Assembly (NCBI GenBank): GCA_028040005.1
Contig: JAOFKK010000068.1
Span: 1 to 5,156, forward strand
Source of the DNA: Rickettsiales bacterium
Lineage (GTDB): Bacteria > Pseudomonadota > Alphaproteobacteria > Rickettsiales > UBA1997
Direction of reading: 5' to 3'
Length of the DNA: 5,156 nt
Position 1 is the stretch's first letter; each line of letters begins with the position of its first letter. Both the position numbers and the translations under genes were made by a program. This document shows, in pieces, positions 1-5,156 of the stretch. The notes beneath the pieces were generated by a model, which saw only the letters and a list, made by a program, of their open reading frames with translations, was not told where the DNA came from and did no database searches.

Positions 1-129
1 AAAATAGTCAAAGTGGAACAAACTTTGGTGGGGTACGCAATATTGCAACATAAAACAGCTAATCAATCTACCTCCTGTAACAACACATCAAAACCAATCA
101 GTTACCTCATATCACAACATATAGATTAA
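1..129 (+). CDS. Possible C-terminal end of an unidentified protein (5' partial)
   Basis: Frame 1 is open from the first base for 42 codons and ends with TAA at 127-129, immediately before the cysS stop on the other strand, so the two would be exactly tail to tail. In DNA this AT-rich a 42-codon run without a stop is unlikely by chance, though not impossible. The peptide begins KIVKVEQTLVGYAILQHKTA and ends with SQHID. I do not recognise it and see no domain or motif. Against it: about a third of third codon positions are G or C, higher than in the three real genes, and local G+C is also higher (about 36%). There is no ATG in this frame, so a real gene must start outside the window. The stretch could instead be plain intergenic DNA or the edge of a mobile or repeated element. 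Confidence 0.3.
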   Translation, partial: KIVKVEQTLVGYAILQHKTANQSTSCNNTSKPISYLISQHID

Positions 130-1515
130 TTATAATTCCTGCCATATTGTGCCATCCTTACTATCCTTTATGATAATATTTTGCGCAAGTAATTCATCTC
201 TTATTGCGTCAGCTTTATTGTAATCCTTATTTTCTTTTGCTACTTTTCTTTCTGCAATTTTTTCCAGAATATATGATTCATCAATATTATTTTTAGACTC
301 CTTATTAAAATAATTTTTATCTAAAAGACCTAAAAAATCTAAAATCTCAATTAAATTAGACTGCAAAATATCTTTTTTATCACTAGATTTATAATCCTTA
401 ATTAAGGAGTGTAAAATGGAAAAAGCTAATGGGGAATTAAGATCGTCACTTAAAGATAAAATAATTTTTTTTAGATAAGGATTGTCATATTTTGGTAATA
501 AAAAACTATCCTTATTTAAAATTGAATAGAATTTTTCAATTGATTTTGTAGCATCCGTCAAAGCTTTTTTGGTATAATCTAACGGTTTGCGATAATGGGT
601 AGAAAGCAACAAAAAACGAATAATAATGCCAGAAATATTCTTATCTATCAGATCAGCAATTGTAATAAAATTACTCAATGATTTACTCATTTTTTCACCA
701 GAAACAGTTAAAAAACCATTATGAAGCCAATATTTAGCATATTTTGAACCGTGATTGGCGCATTTACTTTGAGCGATTTCATTCTCATGATGAGGAAATT
801 GCAAATCTGCCCCACCGCCATGAATATCAAAATCTTGACCTAAAAATTTACCACTCATAGCACTACATTCAATATGCCAACCAGGACGACCACGACTCCA
901 AGGAGAGTCAAAAATAGAAGAAATATCATCATTATCACTAGCCGGCTTCCAAAGCACAAAATCCAAAGGATTTTTTTTATAATTTGCAGCTTCTACCCTT
1001 GCTCCAGCAATCATTTCATCAAGATTACGGCGCGATAATTTACCATAATCATCATAAGAATTAACATCAAATAAAACATGTCCATCGCTAATATAAGCAT
1101 TATTATTTGCGATTAATTTTTCAATTAATTTTATAATTTCAGAGATATTTTCAGTAGCCTTAGGTTCAAAAGTAGGTCTTAAAACATTAAGATAGTTAAT
1201 ATCATAATTAAAATCCTCAATGACTTTATTGGTTAATTGCTTAATTGATATATTATTTTCTTTTGCTGCCTTATTAATCTTATCATCAACATCGGTAATA
1301 TTACGAACATAAGTTACTTTAGGAAATTGATTTTGTAAAAAACGATATAAAAGATCATAAATTACAATAGATCTGGCATTGCCAATATGAGGGCGACTAT
1401 AGACAGTAGGACCGCAAACATAAAAACGAATATGATTACTATCTATCGCTTCAAAAATCTCTTTATTTTTTGTTAATGTATTAAAAAATTTAATTACCAT
1501 AAATTTATTATTCAA
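130..1515 (-). CDS. cysS: Cysteinyl-tRNA synthetase (CysRS)
   Basis: CysRS is a cytoplasmic class I aminoacyl-tRNA synthetase that activates cysteine with ATP and charges tRNA-Cys (EC 6.1.1.16). From the upstream TTG the protein has 461 residues, a normal length. Visible hallmarks are YVCGPTVY with Cys34, the HIGN form of the HIGH signature at 43-46, RNITDVDDKI at 71-80, GWHIECSAM with Cys217, FPHHENEIAQS with His242 and Glu246, and KMSKS at 275-279. Cys34, Cys217, His242 and Glu246 match the four zinc ligands of the E. coli enzyme (Cys28, Cys209, His234, Glu238). The C-terminal part is the helical tRNA-binding region and ends GTIWQEL, typical of the family. Start choice is open. TTG at 1515 lies 9 bases after a strong GGGAGGT; ATG at 1500 gives MVIKFFNTLT, which lines up exactly with the E. 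coli N-terminus, but lies 24 bases from that site. The gene overlaps the murB end by 8 bases and is probably cotranscribed with it. No key residue is missing. Confidence 0.97.
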   Translation of the reverse strand: MNNKFMVIKFFNTLTKNKEIFEAIDSNHIRFYVCGPTVYSRPHIGNARSIVIYDLLYRFLQNQFPKVTYVRNITDVDDKINKAAKENNISIKQLTNKVIEDFNYDINYLNVLRPTFEPKATENISEIIKLIEKLIANNNAYISDGHVLFDVNSYDDYGKLSRRNLDEMIAGARVEAANYKKNPLDFVLWKPASDNDDISSIFDSPWSRGRPGWHIECSAMSGKFLGQDFDIHGGGADLQFPHHENEIAQSKCANHGSKYAKYWLHNGFLTVSGEKMSKSLSNFITIADLIDKNISGIIIRFLLLSTHYRKPLDYTKKALTDATKSIEKFYSILNKDSFLLPKYDNPYLKKIILSLSDDLNSPLAFSILHSLIKDYKSSDKKDILQSNLIEILDFLGLLDKNYFNKESKNNIDESYILEKIAERKVAKENKDYNKADAIRDELLAQNIIIKDSKDGTIWQEL

Positions 1516-1523
1516 TAATTTTT

Positions 1524-1530
1524 ACCTCCC
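1524..1530 (-). promoter_or_regulatory. Strong Shine-Dalgarno for cysS inside the end of murB
   Basis: On the - strand this reads GGGAGGT, the best ribosome-binding match near any start of the three genes; murB and clpB have no clear one. GGAGG is 9 bases from the TTG at 1515 and 24 from the ATG at 1500, so it favours the TTG. The same bases encode Trp-Glu-Val near the MurB C-terminus, so part of the match may simply be forced by MurB coding. Confidence 0.55.
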
Positions 1531-1776
1531 ATTGTAATTCGACCCCTGTTTTATCCAAAACTTCATCAATTACCGCTTCACCCAAATTAATTAAATCATC
1601 AGCATTATTACTACCATGATTAATCATAAAATTACAATGTTTTTCTGACATTTGCGCCCTTCCTATCATTTTTCCGCGACATCCCGCTTTGTCAATTAAC
1701 TCCCAAGCCTTCATATTTGGTGGATTTTTAAAAGTGCTACCGCCAGTTTTTTCTCTTATTGGCTGAGTTTCTTCCC

Positions 1777-1784
1777 TTTTTTTT
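1777..1784 (-). other. Poly(A) tract of eight where the murB frame breaks
   Basis: On the coding (-) strand the sequence is AAT, eight A, then GGGAAG. With eight A the frame reads AAA AAA AAG GGA and stops at 1737; with seven it reads AAA AAA AGG GAA and continues to the MurB end. Rescue needs loss of one A, gain of two, or a +1 (or -2) ribosomal shift. A -1 shift fails: it reads GGG AAG AAA CTC AGC CAA and then TAA. Runs of eight A also occur in frame in cysS (971-978, - strand) and clpB (2902-2909, + strand). Confidence 0.9.
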
Positions 1785-2486
1785 ATTAAAATTAGCTATT
1801 TTTTGAGAAATCTGCCCCCCATCACCTTGTTCAACCCTTAAAAAAGCTTGTAAAAAAATTAAATTCTTTGGTAAAGAGCATGTTCGATATTTAAAATCAC
1901 AATCTTGATTAGAAAATTCAAAAATATTACCTTCAAAATCAATTGCTATGGTTTTTATTAAAAAATCAGCAATTTGCCCATCATAACATCCTGCATTCAT
2001 CCTAATGGCGCCACCAATTGACCCAGGAATACCAGTTAAAAATTCTAAATTAGTTAATGAGTTATTTTTACAATAATTAGCTAAATTACGCGACAAAACC
2101 CCTGCCCCAACTTCCACAATATTACCATTATGAGTAATATTATTAAAGCCAAAATTTAACTTTATAATACAAGCATCAATTTGACCTTCTTTAATAATAA
2201 TATTTGAACCAACTCCAAGAATAATAATTCTTAAATCTTCAGGCTTATTTTGCAAAAAATACTGTAAATCGTCAATGTTTTTAGGAAAAAATACAATCTT
2301 AGCATGACCACCAACATTAAACCAATTAGTTTTAGATAGATCAACATTAAAACGATATTTACCAGCGATTTTAGGTAAGTTAAAATAAGATTCTGTCATT
2401 ATTTACAATATAATCTTTATTGATGGTTTTTTAATAATAATAAATGTATAAGTTATTAATCTAATCATGCACTAGTTGCTATTTTA

Positions 2487-2515
2487 ACAATAAGATTTTT
2501 AATTTAAATTATCAA
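2487..2515 (-). promoter_or_regulatory. Candidate housekeeping promoter for murB-cysS
   Basis: On the - strand TTGATA (2510-2515) and TATTGT (2487-2492) are separated by 17 bases. The -35 box matches TTGACA at five of six positions and the -10 box matches TATAAT at four of six. It would leave a leader of roughly 80 bases before the murB ATG. In DNA this AT-rich such matches arise easily by chance, so this is only a candidate. Confidence 0.3.
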
Positions 2516-2520
2516 CAAAG

Positions 2521-2550
2521 CTTGAAATTTTTTTATTTTATAACTATATA
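2521..2550 (+). promoter_or_regulatory. Candidate heat-shock (sigma-32/RpoH) promoter for clpB
   Basis: CTTGAAA at 2521-2527 is an exact match to the -35 core of sigma-32 promoters. Fourteen bases later, AACTATAT (2542-2549) partly matches the CCCCATNT -10 box, and it also resembles the alphaproteobacterial CYTATNT form. clpB is a classic RpoH target, which fits. The same bases can be read as a sigma-70 promoter, TTGAAA (2522-2527), 17 bases, TATATA (2545-2550), so the sigma factor is not settled. The start point would be near 2557, leaving a leader of about 60 bases. Confidence 0.45.
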
Positions 2551-2616
2551 TCTAATAAAGATACTTATACTAAAATTCACCTTAAAAACTATATATAAAA
2601 TTAACTTTAATTAGCT

Positions 2617-5156
2617 ATGAATTTAGAAAAATACAGCGAGAACTTAAAAAATATTATTAATCAAGCACAAACAATTGCTTTTGCCAAAGGTCATCAAAAA
2701 TTATCTGAAGAGCATTTATTGGACGCGCTTTTAGAAGATGATAATTTTATTTCTTTACTTAAAATTTGTGAAATAAACTCTGAATTATTAACCACAGAGA
2801 ATGAAAAATCACTGAATAAAATTCCTTCTATTTCAAACCTTAGCAATATCTCATTATCACAAAATTTAGCTAGAATAATGCTTTTGGCAGAAAAATTGAC
2901 CAAAAAAAATAATGATGAATCGGTAGGTATAGAAAATTTATTTTTAGCAATTTTAGAAGATAATCAAAATGAAATTGCTAATATTTTACAAAAATTAGGC
3001 ATCAATAAAGAAAATATTAAAAAATCTATTGCCAAAATTCATGCAGAAGGCGGATATGAGGCTAAGGCAGGGGAAGGGAAAAGTAAAATTTTAGAAAAAT
3101 ATTGCCGTAATTTAACCAAAATGGCCGAAAGTGGCAAAATTGACCCAGTAATTGGTCGTGAAGATGAGGTGCGCCGTGTAATGGAAGTTTTATCCAGAAG
3201 AACCAAAAATAATCCAGTTTTAATTGGTGAAGCTGGTGTTGGTAAAACTGCTATTATTGAAGGTTTGGCACAAAGAATAATTTCCCGCGATATACCAGAA
3301 AATCTACAAAATAAGCAATTAATGTCTCTTGATTTAGGTGCTTTACTTGCTGGCGCCAAATTTAGAGGAGAATTTGAAGAAAGACTCAAAGGATTAATTA
3401 AAGAAATTGAAAAAAAGGATGATATAATTTTATTTATCGATGAATTGCATCTTTTAGTTGGCGCGGGCAAAACTGATGGCGCTATGGATGCTTCTAACCT
3501 ATTAAAACCTGCGCTTGCTAGGGGTGAGTTACGCTGCATTGGTGCAACAACTTTGGATGAATATAAAAAATATATTGAAAAAGACCCTGCCCTAGCACGA
3601 AGATTTCAACCTGTTTACACTAAAGAACCTACAATTGAAGATACAATTTCAATTTTACGCGGCATTAAAGAAAAATACGAGATGCATCATGGTATTTCTA
3701 TCAAAGATTCAGCCCTTATTTCTGCCGCCATAATGTCTAATCGCTATATTACTGATCGATTTTTACCAGATAAGGCTATTGATTTAATTGATGAAGCGGC
3801 AGCGGGATTGAAAATTGAACTAAATAGTAAGCCAAAGGAGTTAGACGAGATTGATCGCAAAATTATTCAATTAAAAATTGAAATTTCCGCCCTTAAAAAG
3901 GAAGAAAATAACAAGGATAAATTAGCAAAATTAGAATCTGAATTATCTGAACTTAACAAACAATCAGAAGCCCTGACTTCTAGCTGGAAAATTGAAAAAA
4001 CCAGAATTGATCAAATTAATGAAATTAAAGAAAAACTAGATAAGGAAAAAATTTCCCTTGAAATCGCTGAAAGAGAATCAAAATTAGATGAGGCAGCAAA
4101 GTTAAAATATGGCACTATTCCGGAGCTATCCAAAAAATTAGAGGATCTAAAAAAGGAAGAGAAAAATAATATGGTACGCGATGTAATTGATGAAGATGAT
4201 ATTGCTGCTATAGTTTCTCGAATTACTGGCATTCCAAGTGATAAATTACTCTCTAATGAAAAAAGTAAATTACTCCATATTGAAGATTTCTTGAAAAAAA
4301 GAGTTATTGGTCAGGATGATGCTTTAATTGCCATTAGTAATGCCATTAGAAGATCAAGGGCTGGATTGCAAGATGCTAATCGCCCTATTGGGTCATTTTT
4401 ATTTCTTGGTCCAACTGGAGTTGGTAAGACCGAAATTTGTAAATCATTATCAGAATTTATTTTTGATGATGAAAAATCTATACTTAGGATGGATATGAGT
4501 GAATATATGGAAAAACATTCAATTTCACGCTTAATTGGAGCGCCTCCAGGATATGTTGGTTATGATCAAGGTGGTGTACTTACCGATGCAGTGCGTCGTC
4601 GCCCATATCAAGTAATTTTATTTGATGAAGTTGAAAAAGCCCATCCGGATGTCTTTAATTTATTATTGCAAATTTTAGATGATGGTCGCCTGACTGATTC
4701 TCAAGGTAAGTTAGTAAATTTTAGCAACACAATTATTATTTTAACTTCCAATATTGGTTCTGATATTTTGCTTGAAGTAAAAGAGGAAGAGAAAAGCCAA
4801 GATTATTATGATAAAATAATGGATCGTGTAAAAGCTCATTTTAGACCAGAATTTATTAATAGAATTGATGAAATTGTTCTATTTAATAAATTACGCAAGA
4901 AAGATATGTCAGCCATTGTTGACATACAATTAAATATTTTACAAAAAAGACTAGATGATAAAAAGATCAAATTGATTTTAAGTAATAAAGCTAAAAATTA
5001 TCTAGCTAAAAAAGGTTATGACAATCTTTTTGGTGCTAGACCTTTAAAAAGACTTATTCAAAGAGAAATTGAAAATATTTTATCGCTAAAAATCTTAAAT
5101 GATGAAATAAAAAATGGTGATGAAGTAAAAATTGATAGTGATGATAATGCGTTAAT
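2617..5156 (+). CDS. clpB: ATP-dependent disaggregase ClpB (Hsp100), 3' end cut by the window
   Basis: ClpB is a cytoplasmic hexameric AAA+ chaperone that, with DnaK, threads proteins out of aggregates. The frame is open from ATG 2617 to the window end, 846 codons with no stop; E. coli ClpB has 857 residues, so only about ten are missing. Domains in order: Clp N-domain about 1-143; linker; AAA1 with Walker A GEAGVGKT (204-211, Lys210), pore loop GAKFRGEFEERLKG (Phe249 where E. coli has Tyr251), Walker B LFIDE (Glu276) and Arg328/Arg329; coiled-coil M-domain about 405-520 with Tyr498 matching E. coli Tyr503; AAA2 with Walker A GPTGVGKT (598-605, Lys604), pore loop GYVGY (Tyr646), Walker B LFDE (Glu671), arginine finger Arg749 in FINRIDE and sensor-2 Arg808 in GARPLKR. 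The long M-domain and the absence of a ClpP-binding IGF-type loop separate it from ClpA and ClpC. One oddity is RITGIP at 535-540, where most ClpB proteins have Trp before TGIP. There is no Shine-Dalgarno. It is divergent from murB and probably heat-inducible. Confidence 0.97.
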   Translation, partial: MNLEKYSENLKNIINQAQTIAFAKGHQKLSEEHLLDALLEDDNFISLLKICEINSELLTTENEKSLNKIPSISNLSNISLSQNLARIMLLAEKLTKKNNDESVGIENLFLAILEDNQNEIANILQKLGINKENIKKSIAKIHAEGGYEAKAGEGKSKILEKYCRNLTKMAESGKIDPVIGREDEVRRVMEVLSRRTKNNPVLIGEAGVGKTAIIEGLAQRIISRDIPENLQNKQLMSLDLGALLAGAKFRGEFEERLKGLIKEIEKKDDIILFIDELHLLVGAGKTDGAMDASNLLKPALARGELRCIGATTLDEYKKYIEKDPALARRFQPVYTKEPTIEDTISILRGIKEKYEMHHGISIKDSALISAAIMSNRYITDRFLPDKAIDLIDEAAAGLKIELNSKPKELDEIDRKIIQLKIEISALKKEENNKDKLAKLESELSELNKQSEALTSSWKIEKTRIDQINEIKEKLDKEKISLEIAERESKLDEAAKLKYGTIPELSKKLEDLKKEEKNNMVRDVIDEDDIAAIVSRITGIPSDKLLSNEKSKLLHIEDFLKKRVIGQDDALIAISNAIRRSRAGLQDANRPIGSFLFLGPTGVGKTEICKSLSEFIFDDEKSILRMDMSEYMEKHSISRLIGAPPGYVGYDQGGVLTDAVRRRPYQVILFDEVEKAHPDVFNLLLQILDDGRLTDSQGKLVNFSNTIIILTSNIGSDILLEVKEEEKSQDYYDKIMDRVKAHFRPEFINRIDEIVLFNKLRKKDMSAIVDIQLNILQKRLDDKKIKLILSNKAKNYLAKKGYDNLFGARPLKRLIQREIENILSLKILNDEIKNGDEVKIDSDDNAL

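Larger units (their letters stand above)
1508..2399 (-). pseudogene. murB: UDP-N-acetylenolpyruvoylglucosamine reductase (MurB), frameshifted at an A8 tract
   Basis: MurB is the cytoplasmic FAD enzyme that reduces UDP-GlcNAc-enolpyruvate to UDP-MurNAc with NADPH (EC 1.3.1.98), the second committed step of peptidoglycan synthesis. The first frame (ATG at 2399, TAG at 1737-1739) gives 220 residues with the FAD-binding parts: NWFNVGG at 25-31, LGVGSNIII at 61-69, GIPGSIGGAIRMNAG at 123-137 and the active-site KYR at 170-172. After the A8 run at 1777-1784 it turns into nonsense (KKKGRNSANKRKNWR). Dropping one A restores KREETQPIREKTGGSTFKNP, with the proton-donor Ser221 in GSTFKNP, then SEKHCNFMIN and a C-terminal WEVKIIE whose first Glu (291) is probably the conserved catalytic Glu. 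The corrected protein has 296 residues, normal for alphaproteobacterial MurB and very like Rickettsia MurB. No other lesion is visible. The 220-residue product would lack the catalytic Ser and the substrate-binding domain and should be inactive. It is the first gene of a murB-cysS pair, with no clear ribosome-binding site. Whether it is a true pseudogene, a sequencing error or a slippage-rescued gene cannot be decided here. Confidence 0.9.
2400..2616. other. Divergent intergenic region between murB and clpB
   Basis: This 217-base spacer separates the two divergent start codons and is even more AT-rich than the genes. I see no reading frame of note, no tRNA-like fold and no GC-rich hairpin followed by a T run. 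It holds candidate promoters for both directions, listed separately. The sequence just before each ATG has no convincing Shine-Dalgarno, so murB and clpB probably start translation without one, as is common in very AT-rich genomes. Confidence 0.7.

Noticed and set aside
1..76. A - strand gene downstream of cysS starting at TTG 66 after AGGAGGT (70-76)
   Set aside because: The ribosome-binding match is good, but the spacing to the TTG is only 3-4 bases, just 22 codons are visible, half of them end in G or C unlike the neighbours, and the peptide is unrecognisable. The + strand frame is slightly better supported.
77..105. GTAAC / GTTAC inverted repeat as a terminator after cysS
   Set aside because: The stem is only 5 base pairs around a 19-base loop with no T run after it on either strand.
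1508..1714. Separate small gene of 68 residues starting at ATG 1714
   Set aside because: Its sequence (MKAWELIDKAGCRGK onward) is the normal MurB C-terminal region, and homology continues upstream of this ATG through GSTFKNP in the same frame, so it is a fragment of murB and not an independent gene.
1777..1784. dnaX-type -1 programmed frameshift at A AAA AAG in murB
   Set aside because: The slippery heptamer is present, but a -1 shift runs into TAA a few codons later and does not reach the MurB C-terminal frame; a +1 or -2 shift is needed.
2477..2491. Dyad TTGCTATTTTAACAA as an operator near the candidate murB promoter
   Set aside because: Symmetry is imperfect and short, and such AT-rich dyads are expected by chance here; no known operator matches.
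2694..4232. Three - strand open frames inside clpB (2694-2903, 3039-3539, 4011-4232)
   Set aside because: They lie antisense to an unmistakable, fully conserved ClpB. Their translations are low-complexity and Ser/Phe/Ile-rich with no recognisable domain, as expected from the complement of an AT-rich, Glu/Lys-rich gene.

Overview
The window is AT-rich (about 30% G+C by eye, lower in the intergenic spacer) and holds three ordinary bacterial housekeeping genes plus one short unidentified edge. The strong A/T bias at third codon positions, the many poly(A)/poly(T) tracts and the closeness of the MurB, CysRS and ClpB proteins to alphaproteobacterial versions suggest an AT-rich, probably host-associated alphaproteobacterium (Rickettsiales- or Holosporales-like). 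That placement is inferred from remembered sequence similarity, not from a search.

Layout. Positions 1-129 carry an unidentified reading frame on the + strand that enters from outside the window and stops directly against the end of cysS. Positions 130-1515 (- strand) are cysS, cysteinyl-tRNA synthetase, full length. Positions 1508-2399 (- strand) are murB, UDP-N-acetylenolpyruvoylglucosamine reductase. Its frame is broken by one extra A in an A8 run (1777-1784), giving a 220-residue N-terminal piece and an otherwise perfect C-terminal piece. Removing one A restores a normal 296-residue MurB. murB and cysS overlap by 8 bases and read as one operon, murB first. Positions 2400-2616 are a divergent intergenic region with candidate promoters in both directions. 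From 2617 to the end of the window (+ strand) runs clpB, the disaggregase ClpB, lacking only about its last ten residues because the window ends.

The genes cover cell-wall precursor synthesis (murB), translation (cysS) and protein-aggregate rescue (clpB). No mobile element, CRISPR array, tRNA, rRNA or novel multi-gene system is visible. The observation most worth following up is the murB homopolymer frameshift: sequencing error, fresh pseudogene, or a gene rescued by slippage on the A8 tract.
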